Shown here piece after piece: positions 11,211 to 22,525 of a stretch of DNA of 64,000 bases; the stretch's first letter is position 1, and every line of letters starts with the position of its first letter. The DNA lies in the NCBI GenBank assembly GCA_012845835.1, contig JABAKD010000003.1, positions 495,984 through 559,983 of the forward strand. The letters run 5' to 3'. The notes beneath the pieces are model-generated. The model did not search any database, had not been told where the DNA came from, and was given only the letters and a program-made list of their open reading frames with translations. Source of the stretch: Undaria pinnatifida (Eukaryota > Sar > Phaeophyceae > Laminariales > Alariaceae). The position numbers were made by a program, and so were the translations under genes.

Positions 11211-11715
11211 TGTGAAGGAGTCGTGGTGCCGGATGGTGAGAGGGAAAGGACGCAGAGGTATCAGCTTCGCTTGGAGACAGCACCAGTTCTTCTTTGTCGA
11301 TTTCTTATTATTATTGGCGTTGAGCTATGGGAAGCTCGAGGAAACAGGAAAGGAGAAGGAGGAGGAGTGAGAGCATGGGGGTGGGGTGAGGCTCACAGAG
11401 TTCGCTTTAACTTCCAGCATTGCTGCTGTGCTCTCTTCTGGACCATTACCTATGGAACGTACAAGGAACGTTCTCCTAGGTGTTCTATATTCCCATGAGC
11501 GCTCAACGCGCTTGCTTCTACATATCTTGTCCAGAGGAGGAACGTCCCATTACCGAGAACGTTCTTGTGGTATAAGCTAGCTATTAATAGGTTCTACGGG
11601 TTATCTTCTCCACTGAGAATATTCCGTTCAAGAGAATCTTTTTGTGGCCAACAGACCATGACTCTGCGGGCGATCTTACCTAATGTATTGACAGCTATAC
11701 TGACTGTCTATTACA
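11211..11715 (-). mobile_element. LTR of miniature retroelement (3' LTR in element sense)
   Basis: A 505 bp direct repeat of 12133-12637. It starts TGTGAAGGAGTC and ends CTATTACA on the plus strand, so both strands read TG...CA. GGTC at 11207-11210 is the left target duplication. A short purine-rich tract (AGGGTGGGCTAA, minus strand) lies just inside, as expected for a polypurine tract. Confidence 0.85.
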
Positions 11716-12132
11716 TTAGCCCACCCTGAATAGTCGTATATGCAAACCTCAAGACGGTCGGAGGGTGACGACAAAGTTCATCCTAAAAGACCGGAAAAGG
11801 GGATCGAAGATGCGGCAATTCGAAACAAAGACATGAGGCTATAGATTCCCCCACACCTCGTAATGAGGCCTAGACGCCAAGGATAGGGCCATACACTAAT
11901 AAAGCAGATCGCTGAAAGAAAGGCCATAACAAGATAGAGGAAAACAGAAAACCCAGAATGGAGCGACCCATGTAGAGCAGCCGAAGCTGGAAACCAGAAA
12001 GGAAACCTGAAGACTAAGCGAAGGTAGCTAAGAAAGTCAGAGATCGAAGCGAAGACAAAGAGAGACAAAAGCATATTACCGGAGCGATCTATGTGAGACC
12101 CAGGGGGGAGCGTCCTGCCGACGACGCCAAAT

Positions 12133-12637
12133 TGTGAAGGAGTCGTGGTGCCGGATGGTGAGAGGGAAAGGACGCAGGGGTATCAGCTTCGCTTGGAGAC
12201 AGCACCAGTTCTTCTTTGTCGATTTCTTATTATTATTGGCGTTGAGCTATGGGAAGCTCGAGGAGATAGGAAAGGAGAAGGAGGAGGAGTGAGAGCATAG
12301 GGGTGGGGTGAGGCTCACAGAGTTCGCTTCACCCTCCATTGCTGCTGTGCTCTCTTTTGGACCATTACCTATGGAACGTACAAGGAACGTTCTCCTAGGT
12401 GTTCTATATTCCCATGAGCGCTTAACGCGCTTGCTTCTACCTATTTTGTCCAGAGGAGGAACGTCCCATTACCGAGAACGCTCTTGTGGTATAAGCTAGC
12501 TATTAATAGGTTCTACGGGTTATCTTCTCCACTGAGAATATTCCGTTCAAGAGAATCTTTTTGTGGCCAACAGACCATGACTCTGCGGGCGATCTTACCG
12601 AATGTATTGCCAGCTATTATACTGACACTCTATCACA
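12133..12637 (-). mobile_element. LTR of miniature retroelement (5' LTR in element sense)
   Basis: A 505 bp partner of 11211-11715. It begins TGTGAAGGAGTC and ends CTATCACA on the plus strand, followed directly by the GGTC target duplication. The primer-binding-site-like word lies 2-3 bp inside, at about 12113-12130 on the minus strand. Confidence 0.85.
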
Positions 12638-12694
12638 GGTCTACTCCGAAGAATATTAGTGGCATGTCTTCACAAGGAGGTGTTTAGTATGGTT

Positions 12695-12950
12695 ATAATA
12701 TGTCCCCCTCAAAAACGGGTCGTATAGTTCTTCGCGCACAGATAGAGTGAGATTAGCATTGATCACCCTGTTGACCCTGGTACAAGACACGCCGTAGTAG
12801 TTCTAAGGGGAGTCGCCGACCTAGATAATGAGGACACGCACCCAGTAATACGCGCGATATCGGAGTATCCCACAGCTTGTAAAAACGAGTTTCGACGAAA
12901 TATTCCATCTCAACGCTGGACTGTATTTTTATCTTCATAATACACTCTGT
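12695..12950 (+). repeat. Family B repeat, near full copy
   Basis: It contains AAAAACGGGT, CCCTGTTGACCCTGGTACAA, GGGGAGTCGCCGACCTA, AATGAGGACACGCACCC, GATATCGGAGTATC and GAGTTTCGACGAAATATTCC in the order found in all full copies of this abundant family (about 240 bp). Confidence 0.75.
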
Positions 12951-12969
12951 CTGCCGGTATACCCGAGGC

Positions 12970-13200
12970 ACATCTACGAGCGCTACGAGAGAGGTAGCCT
13001 TTTTTTTTTTTGCTAATTTCGGTTCCGAAATGACGGGGGCTCCTTACCCCAAAATCGCCGGAATTTCGACATTTTTTTTTGCGATACGAAATTGTAGTAT
13101 ACCTAGACCATAATTTTGTTCATCGAGTTTAGCACTTCCAGTTTTACTCGAAATCATTTTTTTGGGTGAGGGCATAGAGCCCCTCTCAAGCCAAGAACCT
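12970..13200 (+). repeat. Family E copy
   Basis: It contains GCGCTACGAGAGAGGTAGCC, TTCCGAAATGACGGGGGCTC and CCCCAAAATCGCCGGAATTT, shared with 6790 and the inverted copies at 10730 and 38800. Confidence 0.5.
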
Positions 13201-14580
13201 TGCAGCGAAAAAATGCTGGCGCAACTCCACCACCACCGTCTTATTAATATTAGTAGCATCTGTCCACCCCGAGCATGACGCACAACCAGATTTTTTATAC
13301 CCGGGTACACACCCGAGCATGACACACAACCACAGCTTTAGTCCAGAGTATATACCTCCTCCGTCCCATAAGTCTGGTCGATTATGTTTTTGTACGAACC
13401 CTTGACGGTGTCCGATCTGATTTGCGATGTTTTTTCGATATTTTGGCTGTTTTTTTTAGTTAGCTAAAACCATTTTGTGTTTTGTTTCTTTTGCAGCTCG
13501 GTGTGTAACCATGCGGCCGAACGGCCACGAAAACATTAGCCGGCTCCAAAATCGCAGCATTTCGCTCATTTTCCGAGAAAAACGAAAGAGACCCGAGAGA
13601 ACGAAAATCGGCCCAAATTGAAGAGAAAAAAAACGCGAAAATCGCGAAAAAAACGCAAAAATCGCGAAAGGAACGTTGATTTTGGCATTATTTCGTTTGA
13701 AACAAACCTATGCAAGCGGTATGTAACATTTTTTTTCCATCATGATATCTCTCCTACGACGTGAAAACGTCTAAAACCGGCCAATAGTGGTTCTTAAGGG
13801 ATGAAGAAGCCCCAAATGGGGTAAATTTTGACATGATTAAAGTATTGAAAACCAACATATTTTCGTTTTTCCTCGGCTTCCTCTCTCTCTGCGCTTTCTC
13901 TTTTTAACGATACCAGCAATAGGATCATCGTCAACCGTGTTAAACCCAAACCACCAAACGCTCAAACGCCCATAACCGACCAGACTGATGGGACAGAGGA
14001 AGTATATACACGCCCTACTACTCGGTGCTAGGCACACCCTTGCTTGGTTTCCTACCAAAAGTATTGCAAAAAAAGGTGCCTTCTACGTGTCGCGCGTGGC
14101 AAGCCCGCGGGTGGCGCGCGGCATTCGGATGAATGGATGGAAGGACGCCTTACGCACTAGGACAAAAGGCAGAAGGAAGCGAGCGGTGTTTATATTAGAG
14201 CGACATCACACCGAACACACTTGAAGGAAGGACGCCGTGCATTTGCACGAGCGGAATCCCATCCATCTACGACTTGATGGCATCGCGATCAAATATGGAG
14301 AGGAACGAAAAATGAGCCTATCTGAGCCTATCTATGGGCTAAAGTGAGTGGGGGGGCGGCCCTTTTTATCGGTCATACTACAGCAGTAGGAGCTACTGTT
14401 TATATACATATCAACAACCAAAAGTGTCATGAAAGCACTCCCGCTTGGCCGAAGTGACCGCGCCACGATATAACTAGACAAATACAATGTTGTTGCGTTA
14501 CAGTGGCGCAGAGACTTACGGTACTTGTACAGATCAGATATTTCACATATCTCTTAATGCCGAACACAATCAAAAGATAA
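13201..14580. other. No feature recognised
   Basis: A diffuse stretch with an A-rich block near 13580-13680 repeating AACGC/AATCGCGAAA words. No gene supported. Confidence 0.4.
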
Positions 14581-14588
14581 TCCCTTCA

Positions 14589-14655
14589 TCATGGTTCATT
14601 ACATAGTTTCGCGAGCGGCTGTCATGGTTCAATACATAGTTTCGCGGGCGGCTGC
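14589..14655 (+). repeat. Two-unit tandem duplication, about 33 bp
   Basis: TCATGGTTCATTACATAGTT followed by TCGCGAGCGGCTG occurs twice with small changes. Fragments of the TTCGCGAGCG word recur near 14740, 14968 and 15535. Confidence 0.65.
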
Positions 14656-15054
14656 TCGTACACGTCACACGGGTTACCATAACGGTGTCAAAAACGTTCA
14701 ACAAAGGACTTATTACGAATGATTTATTGGTGACTGCAGAGTTTCGCGAGAGGCGATGTTTCACGGACAGCGCTATCCGTCGAAGCACTTCTACACGAAA
14801 ACAAAAACAACATAATTTTGAAAGCGTTTTTGCCACCCAGGCGAGGGAGCATAGCCACAGAGCAGGGACAAGGCACACAACCCGATCAGTTCAGTCATGA
14901 TACAAACGGGCGCTCTCAAGGAGCAAAGATCAGACAAGAGCCCGCCCACGATTCGCTCCAGAAATTTCGCGAGCGATTCCGTGCCTGCGTACAGGTGTAT
15001 TGCTAAGTGTCATACGAAGCCCAAATTACTAGACAAACTACTCAAGCATGCGTT

Positions 15055-15260
15055 CATATATATAAACACCCTGTTGACCTTGATGCTACACTGTACGAGT
15101 AGTTGCAAGGGGAGTCGCCGACCTATATCCTCAATGAGGACACACAACCCATAATATTATAATATGCGCGATCGTAGTATCACACACAGCTTGCTAAAAT
15201 GAGTTTCGACAAAATATTCGATCTCACAGCTGGAGTGTATTTTAATTCTTATACATGTAA
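15055..15260 (+). repeat. Family B repeat
   Basis: Same block order as 12695-12950: CACCCTGTTGACC, GGGGAGTCGCCGACCTATAT, TGAGGACACACAACCC, GATCGTAGTATCACACACAG and GAGTTTCGACAAAATATTCG. Confidence 0.75.
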
Positions 15261-15261
15261 A

Positions 15262-15490
15262 AAACGGGTCTTAGAGTTTCCGCGCACAGACTGATTAACA
15301 TCTCCCTGTTGACCCTGGTACAAGCTACACTATCTGTAGTTCCAAGGGGAGTCGCCGAACTACGTTAATGAAGCCACACTCAGTAATACGTGCGATCGGA
15401 GTATCACACACAGCTTGCAAAGATGAATTTCGACGAAATTTTCCACGATCTCGCAGCTGGAGTGCATTTTTATCTTCATAGTCTAATAAC
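15262..15490 (+). repeat. Family B repeat, second copy in direct tandem
   Basis: It follows the previous copy directly and in the same orientation, beginning AAAAAACGGGTCTTAGAG and ending with GCAGCTGGAGTGCATTTT. Confidence 0.75.
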
Positions 15491-16043
15491 TACGACCCAG
15501 GATAGACCCAGTATCCATAACGGGCTTCAAAAATTCGCGAGCGGTAATTTTTCACCTAAAGAGCATTTCGTCGGAACATTCTCTCACGAAAAGAAGTAAG
15601 AAGAAGAATGACCACCGGAGAGGGGGGGGGGGAACAATATTTTCAGCGTAGGACACGGCACAAAGCCGATCAGTTCAATCATGATGATGCAAGCGAGCGC
15701 TCTCAATGAAGGAGCAGCTAGCTGCAGCACGCCACCAATAAAAAAAAGACAACCTGGCGGGCATGCATTTCTTGACGCATGTGTATGCATTGGGTAGAAT
15801 GTGCATGATGTGCACATATTTTGAAGATTGTTCACTTTTAATCAATTGCGTAAAACTCTTTCGTGTCGAAACACGCCGCCCGCGGCACACCAATGCGGCG
15901 ACCCCTCTACACACGGGAGAAACGAACAGCACACTCTCTATACGAACATCAATCACCATAAAACTAACAGTAAGAGCCGGCAGCAATGCTCACTGACAAG
16001 TCTACTACCGACCAAAACACGCTTTTTAATCATCACTACTACT
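15491..16043. other. No feature recognised
   Basis: A G-run lies at 15620-15632. The small overlapping frames are not supportable as genes. Confidence 0.35.
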
Positions 16044-16325
16044 GTTTACTTCCCAGCTCAACTCGTACGACGCTTTATTTACCCTCAGCGACCTTCTGGA
16101 CAAAACCATGGGCACAGGTCCCTTCCCTGCCCCCCCCGATACGTGCCTTCATTTTCGTCACGCATAGGGATCAGCATTCCCCCCTTTCAGCTTTGTATGC
16201 TCGTCGAATTTCATCGAATTATGCCAACTCACGCTCTCGTGCTTTCCGCCTGTCCATATTTTACGCAAGAAAAAGTCCCTACGAGCACCAACATGCACTC
16301 GGAAGGATTCGACCCTGCATCATTG
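16044..16325 (-). mobile_element. Family A SINE, diverged copy
   Basis: Reverse orientation. TCAGCATTCC, CCAACTCACGCTCTCGTGCT, AAGAAAAAGTCCCTACGAGC and ATGCACTCGGAAGGATTCGA match the body and head of the 61628-61932 copy with many changes. The tRNA-like head is truncated at its 5' end. Confidence 0.6.
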
Positions 16326-16400
16326 CATTAGTAGGGACGACATCCACCTACTACGCCACAGAAGACACAATCGTCCGCGCTGAAGGTCGGCTACAAGGTA

Positions 16401-16569
16401 CAGTAAAGTGGTCCCTCTAAAGCGCCGGCGTGTGCCCGCCGCAATTACCGGCACTATATTGGCAACCGGCCTACTCCATACTGCCACTACTGGCTGCCCA
16501 ATCTGCACCAAAGGACTTCACAGGCACTGTAGCGGGCAACCGGCATTATAGAGGGACCACTACTTACTG
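16401..16569. mobile_element. Small mariner-like MITE, 169 bp
   Basis: The left end is CAGTAAAGTGGTCCCTCTA and the reverse complement of the right end is CAGTAAGTAGTGGTCCCTCT, an imperfect terminal inverted repeat with a 2 bp indel. It is flanked on both sides by TA (16399-16400 and 16570-16571), the Tc1/mariner target duplication. CCGGCA words inside both ends and the GGTCCCT/TAGTGCC style resemble the larger element at 29731-30755. No coding capacity. Confidence 0.7.
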
Positions 16570-18590
16570 TACTCTGCAAAAACGACGAGAAAACGAAGGC
16601 AAGCAAAAACACAAGGGAGTGTGCAGGCAAGCGAACCAGCAGGCAAGCAAGATCAAGCAAGAAGAGAGCATGCGGTAAAAGCATCGACGTCGACACCCCC
16701 ACCCCCACCCACAACAAACGGGGCTCCCCCCCCTTACTACAAGAAAAAAAAAACACTACTCATATATACCATCAGCTACTGCGTACCAGGGAGGTGGCCG
16801 CAGTCGCCGATCAATCGCGTCCTTCCTTTGTACCCGTCCCCCGCCCGCCCCCCCCTCGTCTACGCCAACAGCACAATTTAACAAAAAACGGGAAAAAGAG
16901 AGAGGGAAAGCATTCCGCGATACCAGTGCACAAAACAAAGTGCCTGGAACTTATGGTAACATACAGCAACGCGTCGTTGCATCTCGCCCTTCCGAGAGTA
17001 TACTAGTGGTAACAGCAGTAGTAAATTGTTGTACGGCAAGTCAAGTCAAATCAGCACATAAAAGCGAGGAGCAAAAAGGGCAAAAAAATACGCCGGAAAG
17101 CTGCGCCCCCGCCCCCCCCCCCCCCCTTCCCCCCCCCTCTGGCTACGTAGTATAGTCTATATACCACGTAGAAAGACTACCATCCTAATAAATTTACAAC
17201 GAACGCTGACAGGGCAGCAGGCAGCAGACAGGAGCAGTAGTTGTCGCAGTGGTACGCTGCGTACTGCTTTTTTTGCGCAATCCTCGCTTGATGCATGCGG
17301 GGGGCATACAACAGGTACGACAGCACGTACGGTCGGGTGAATGGGGACAGATCAACTCCCACGCACGTGTCAAAAAATCAACTCGCACGCACGCACGCAC
17401 AGAAAAAAAGATAAAAATCGCACGCACGTGTCCCAAGAGATCAGTAGTATCACACGCACACGCGACGGACAATATAATCATGCCAAAATCAGTAAACCAA
17501 ACGCGTTGTAAACAGATCAAACCACGCGCACACACAGCAAGCGCGGTTGCAAAAAAAGTCGTCATCGTACCACACGCGTCCAAAAATGATACCACTACCC
17601 ACAGATACGCTAGGTAGATCAAGTCACACGCACACGCACAACGCATGCACGCATCAAACAATAAAAAAGATATCACAACCGAACAGGTTCAAGGGGGGGG
17701 CACGTTCGAGAAGCCCCTCACTTCTCCTTACCTACTTATACTCTTCTACCACTACCATTACGATTTCTACCTGTCTACTACTTGATATCATACCTATACA
17801 TAAGCCGGGTCGAAGGCACACTAGACTTCGCTGTGCACCACTAATAGACGGGCCTACAACACAGCGTAGTAGTAGTTGTAGCAGCAGTACTAGTTAGACA
17901 CAGCAATGGCAACTCTACACAGCGGCTCAAAAAAACAGACAGCCGATCTGCGCAGCAGCAGCAGCGCGGCGGCAGCAGCTCTAGCCTTGCCGACCGGAAG
18001 ACGCCCGGAACATATGTACACATATGCATAAAATACATGCATGCGCGCAGACATGAAACGCCGTGGTGCTCTGTACGAGTAAAACAAAAAAATCAAAAAT
18101 CAAAAACGGATCCCGTGGATTGACCTTTCACCAACCTTCACAACTCTGACACCACCACCACCACCACCATCATCGCCATTGGCAGCAGCAGCAGTGCAGT
18201 AGTATCATATCGTGAGGGCGTGCGAAAAACATCGTGTTACGGGGATGGCTATGTAATAGAGCGCCGCCGCAAATGCGCGCAACTAAGCTTATATTTAAAA
18301 CCAATGAGATCTTATTTTTTTTTGCCAGGGCAATCAAATATGCCAATTCCACGTACTATGTGCAAAATAGTACACCGCAAAAAATGCTGCTATCGTATGC
18401 ACGAGTGCTGATGTCATGCACCGACAATCTTCCCATGACACGAAACTTAAAAGCACACGCAGCAGACATAAAACAGCTTGAAAACAGCAGGCAGCAGCAG
18501 CAGCAGCAGCAGCTATTAATAGCTGCAGTCGCATCACGACAAGAATAACCCAACGCACATACACGCCACAAACGCATATATGCCCATGCA
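16570..18590. other. Low-complexity, C-rich and CA-rich stretch
   Basis: Poly-C near 17109-17126 and CGCACGCACG-type simple repeats at about 17320-17660. A CAC/CAG trinucleotide run lies near 18152-18200 and a (CAG)n run near 18490-18512. No gene supported; the many overlapping frames reflect composition. Confidence 0.4.
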
Positions 18591-18599
18591 TGCACAACT

Positions 18600-18785
18600 G
18601 TGGATGATATTGTATTGTAGGTCCTTGCCTCTCAGCAAAAAACGCCACCATAGCATACCCCTTCGCCAGCATCGTGGCCAGGTCGCGCTCTGATACGCCC
18701 TCTTTTGCCCCAGAGAAAATCAAAACCCATCTCCGCCCCTCGATCAAGCAAACGCAAACTCTCGGCTTTTTTCTATGCCACTGGC
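18600..18785 (-). other. Possible unassigned exon
   Basis: One minus-strand frame reads RRWVLIFSGAKEGVSERDLA and then TMLAKGYAMVAFFAERQG, which is amphipathic and protein-like without low complexity. A second frame over the same bases is also open, and no clear acceptor or donor pair could be placed. It might belong to the gene candidate at 19650-20476, or be chance. Confidence 0.2.
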
Positions 18786-18889
18786 ACATTTTTTTTTTTT
18801 TTCACTGATTGTAATCTGGCGCCCATCGAAAAAGTTCAATAAAACAAAAGCAAAAAAACGTCGACGTAACTCGTCCTTCTACATCTATA

Positions 18890-18917
18890 GAGGGGAGGGG
18901 GGGGGGGGGGGGGGGGC
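18890..18917. repeat. Long G homopolymer
   Basis: A nearly uninterrupted run of G of about 25 bases, flanked by non-repeat sequence. Confidence 0.9.
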
Positions 18918-19649
18918 AGCATGATCATCATCAGCATCTCACTGTCGAAGTAAATGATACCAGTACCCTGCGGTACATGCATCACATAGCGCGTGCCCTC
19001 TATTGAGCACACTCCCGCGTGCGCGCATGAGCTCGTGTATTATACCAGGTATAGTACGGGTCCCCCGATAAGATAGTATGGGTCCTCCAATAAGCCCAAT
19101 AACGCGGCATCCCGATAGATATACAGCAGTATTAATAGTAGTGATATCCAAAGGGCGATCCAACAATCGATTGGCGCGCCTGGGTAACTGCACTCATAAG
19201 CTGGAATGAATGAGGTGGCTTCCCCCATTAAAACGCGGTCATATTATTGCGCTGGCACACCGCACCGCCATACCGGCGGACCCCTACTGCTTGCTGTGAC
19301 AGGCACCTGTTCCATACCTGTGGGTACGAGAAAAATCAAAGCCTTTATATGAGTGTACGCAAGCTTGTGGTGTACGTGGTGGTAATGATACTGCAACGCA
19401 AGAAAGCGAGCCACAAAAAAAATACGATGATATGATCATCAGCAACCACGTGTCACACGAAAGTAAAAAACGATCGGGCTTGCCCAGCGTCAGTCACCCC
19501 TCCTTGCTAGCCAAGGAACAGACAACCGCCGCCGAGGGGGGTAAGCAGGGGGGTTACAAGCCTCTCGCCAACCGGAGCGGAGCGCTACCGCCCACAACAA
19601 CAACCAATGCAAAGCCAGTCAGGAGAGCATGTTGGAAAGGCAAAGATTT

Positions 19650-20476
19650 TCAATCAGCGCAAGGAATCCTCCCCCACGCCAGAGATCTAACTTTTTGTTT
19701 GTTGTGCTTCGTACTCAATCGTGCAATGACAAACCTTCGCAAAAACTTTCGGAAGCCTACTTCTTCTGCACGCTGCTGCGCAACAAGAACAACCCACCGC
19801 GGGTTACAGGGGTGTGTGGGTGTGCACAGCAAGCAGTGCCCGCTGGCTTGCCGCAAGAGCAGCACGCACTCAGCGCGAGCTCTTCTATCTAAGGTGCTAT
19901 CACGTTCACCGACCTACTAACCGCCTTGTTGCTGTCGTTCAGCTTTTCCGCCTCCATCTCCTGCACCATGTCCACCCAAGCGGAGTTTCCTGAGCCCAAA
20001 AAATCTTGCAACGCACGACCAGAATCTGATGCTGCAGACTCAGCGCCGCCAATGACGCAGCCATCCTCTGCGCCGCCTGAAACCGCCGACAGCGAGCCCT
20101 CCTCGTGGGGAGGCAGCGCTAGGAACTTGCGCTGAGCGATGTTTGCGGTGGTGGGGGTCGTAGCAGTGGCGGCAGGTGTAGTGGTGGCTGCTGCTGCCCG
20201 GGATTGCTGCTGCCGTCGTTGGCGCCGCACAGCGGTGCACGTGTCGAAAAACGGGTCGAGGATTGTGGAGATCTGCCCGAGAGACAGCACAGCAGCAGCT
20301 TCCGGGGATGCCTGTCGGACGGGCTGGTCTGCTTGGCTGGTGGACTTGGGATGGGGAGGCGGCATGCTCTTGTTGACGAGGGATCGGTGGCGGTTGGTCC
20401 TAGGTGGTGCTGCTGCTGTTGTCGTGGTCGTTGTTGTGGTTGACTTTCGCGATGGAGTCCTCTGCTTGCAGCACAT
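19650..20476 (-). CDS. Hypothetical protein, two exons (candidate)
   Basis: Exon 1 is 20476-19922 (ATG at 20474-20476; start MCCKQRTPSRKS) and exon 2 is 19775-19650, ending in TGA. The donor GCG|GTTAGT and acceptor TTGCGCAG|CAG give a 146 bp intron with both sides in phase 0. The product would be about 226 residues: a Thr/Ala/Pro/Gln-rich first half, then SLGQISTILDPFFDTC, an acidic helix-like part WVDMVQEMEAEKLNDSN, and a basic C-terminus with GFRKFLRRFVIARLSTKHNK. No family was recognised. The longer open frame reaches 20746, so the true start could be upstream or in another exon. Phase agreement and the non-repetitive second half are the only support. Confidence 0.4.
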
Positions 20477-20838
20477 CGCTGTGTGGAGTGGCGGGCGGGG
20501 AGCGTGGCAGCAATATAAGATAAGCAAGTGCGATGAAAAGCTTTGTTCGCGCGCGTCTCTTGGATCGAAAAACCACGTGTTGAGATGGTTGTGTGGTGGC
20601 AGAGAGTGGGTACGTGGGTTTTCACGGGTATTCTCTCTGAGGCGGAGTGACCTCGTACGTAGCACCTGTGACGTGAAAATGGTTGCTGATGTAGGCTGTG
20701 GGCCTGGCTGGCACATTGCAGAGGCTGCTGACTGGATGCGGTCCAATGTTCTGACTCAACTGGCCGGTTGAATTCGATCCTAGGATTCAACTGTCAAACA
20801 GCAAAAAGTGACCGGACCCATCAAACCCGGCTTCCCCG

Positions 20839-21141
20839 TTATTCCTTGGAAGGCGTGTTTATTAAAGCACACGTACTTATACGTACTCGGTTCAGCTTGA
20901 AATTGCCTGTAGCAAGCACGTGCAGCAGCACGGGAGGTGCTTTTGAGGCGAAGGCACGCGCTCGCACGCTCACAGGCACGGACATAGCCCGCAGGCACCG
21001 CAGGCTATGAAGTTTCTGTACGCCCTTCGACGCGAGGTGTTCGCGCTTCACGCTCGCGCACCCCAAAACTTTGTCCGATCTCCGGCGGCCATCCCGTTGA
21101 GCATTGCGGAGCAGAGAGGGCAGGCTTCTCTCGTCAGGCAT
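20839..21141 (-). other. Possible upstream exon or chance ORF
   Basis: A minus-strand frame starting MPDERSLPSLLRNAQRDGRR is moderately protein-like and lies 5' of the 19650-20476 candidate in the same orientation. A GTGAGC word near 20970 could be a donor. An overlapping minus-strand frame is also open, so I do not claim a gene. Confidence 0.2.
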
Positions 21142-21279
21142 GGGCAGGGGTGCGGGTCCGGCTGCGGCTGTGTGTGCGACGTGCAGGTATGACGGAAACA
21201 GTGAATGGCTTGGTGTAGTCCTTGCTCAGGTCGAGAGTGCAGTGTGGTGTGAGAAGCTTTTTGTTTGCGGGATCTCTGC

Positions 21280-21610
21280 TTGCTTGTTGTTCTCGCATTG
21301 ACTCGCATAATCAAGTTCGTGGTCACAGGACGGGCTCCAGTCACTCTGGAGCTGAGGAATACCCGAGGGAAAACACAAACCAAAGGTTTACACGACTACC
21401 TGGGACATCACAGCTGACGCAATTCATCCCTCCACCAGAAACATATAAAAGTGAAATCGGGAGTCAGCCTACGATGTGCCAGGTCCATACTGGTGCATGC
21501 GTCTCACTACTTGCGCCTGGAAAAACCGACCATACCGCTTGCCACCCAAGGAAGACTGCCGCGTACGAGTATAATGCACGTAGTACCTGTCACTACGCAT
21601 ACGCACGACA
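21280..21610 (-). mobile_element. Family C SINE-like element, near full copy
   Basis: On the minus strand (element sense) it reads from GCGTCTGTCGTGCGTATGCG through CTTGGGTGGCAAGC, GGCGCAAGTAGTGAGACG, TTTATATGTTTCTGGTGGAG and CTCCAGAGTGACTGGAGC to a 3' end with GACCACGAACTTGATTATGC and AACAA. Other copies at 22056, 23641, 32985, 34140, 34650, 35160 and 59430 define the family. CTCCAGAGTGACTGGAG is an internal palindrome. Confidence 0.75.
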
Positions 21611-21615
21611 GACGC

Positions 21616-21616
21616 T

Positions 21617-21707
<91 letters not shown>

Positions 21708-21716
21708 CGTTGTTGT
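21616..21716. repeat. (GTT)n microsatellite, about 33 units
   Basis: An almost perfect run of GTT, the longest in the window. It sits directly before TCTAGAGTCCGTGGTCACAC, so it looks like the expanded (AAC)n tail of the element that follows. Confidence 0.95.
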
Positions 21717-21866
21717 TTACATAAAAAATCTAGAGTCCGTGGTCACACAAATGTGCTGGAGCCCTACTAATATGAAGATCCGAAAAACAAATGAAATAAA
21801 AATTCTTCCGGGAAATACTACGCTTTCCCGCCTAAAACGCACGATACGAAGAAGGCGCACTATTAA
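21717..21866 (-). repeat. Variant family C element, copy 1
   Basis: About 130 bp from AAAAATCTAGAGTCCGTGGT to CGATACGAAGAAGGCGCAC, repeated at 22945-23082. It shares the GTGACCACGGACTC 3' word and a GTT-type tail with family C but has a different body. Confidence 0.6.
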
Positions 21867-22055
21867 TAGTGAAAAGGTCCAAAATGTGCAAACTGAACTC
21901 ACACGGCCGCGGGTATCCGCTCAACTACAGGCAGCATAGAGTTCCCCCGTTCCCAACACTAACCAACTCGCTGCAACAAACTACAGCGGTTCGTACGAAC
22001 CGCACGGTAATCGTGAGCACAGACGAACGCGCCTGCTGTCTGGAGTGCTGTCAGA

Positions 22056-22056
22056 G

Positions 22057-22088
<32 letters not shown>

Positions 22089-22255
22089 CTCACATTAACT
22101 TGCATAATCAAGTCCGTGGTCACAGGACAGGCTCCAGTCACTCTGGAGCTGAGGAATACCCCAGGGAAAAACACACACAACCCAAGGTGGTACACGCATA
22201 TATCACAGCTGACGCAATTCATGCCTCCACCAGAAACATATAAAAGTGAAATCGG
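22056..22255 (-). mobile_element. Family C element, 5'-truncated copy with (GTT)n tail
   Basis: Eleven or so GTT units, then TCTCACATTAACTTGCATAA and the rest of the family C 3' half up to the GTTTCTGGTGGAG block. The sense strand is minus; truncation at the element 5' end is typical of retroposition. Confidence 0.7.
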
Positions 22256-22340
22256 TGTCGACCCGCGGGCATGCAGTGAAACAGGAGCAATCGAATCAAA
22301 GATGCCACCTCTGGTATCTCCGAGTCGCAAAATATCAGTG

Positions 22341-22525
22341 GTACAGCGGCGGTGGAGATCCCTGTAGTGCCGGTTTAATAGTGCCTAATTTCCATACAAT
22401 GCGGGTTGAATCGCTTTTTACATGTTTATGTACTAGTTTCACCGTCGCTGATATGTAGTCTAGTGCTGATTTTCTCGACAATGCTCGTATTACATACGGG
22501 CACTATGAGGAGACCACTACTCTAA
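22341..22525. mobile_element. Possible decayed mariner-like MITE
   Basis: The left part CAGCGGCGGTGGAGATCCCT with TAGTGCCGG and the right part CGGGCACTATGAGGAGACCA with CTACTCTA resemble, in inverted orientation, the ends of the TA-flanked elements at 16401 and 29731. The ends are too diverged for a firm call. Confidence 0.3.

Larger units (their letters stand above)
11211..12637 (-). mobile_element. Non-autonomous miniature LTR retrotransposon (TRIM-like)
   Basis: A complete 1427 bp element: two 505 bp LTRs that are very similar by eye, a 417 bp internal part, and matching GGTC on both flanks (11207-11210 and 12638-12641). The internal part has a primer-binding-site-like TTGGCGTCGTCGGCAGGA next to the right LTR on the minus strand, so transcription runs right to left. 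There is no gag, protease, RT or integrase; the 98-residue hydrophobic frame at 11778-12074 is not gag-like. It would have to be mobilised by proteins of another element. Similar LTRs suggest fairly recent insertion. Confidence 0.85.

Noticed and set aside
20139-20771. Plus-strand Val/Ala/Cys-rich frame
   Set aside because: Mirror of the minus-strand candidate exon; composition is typical of an antisense shadow.
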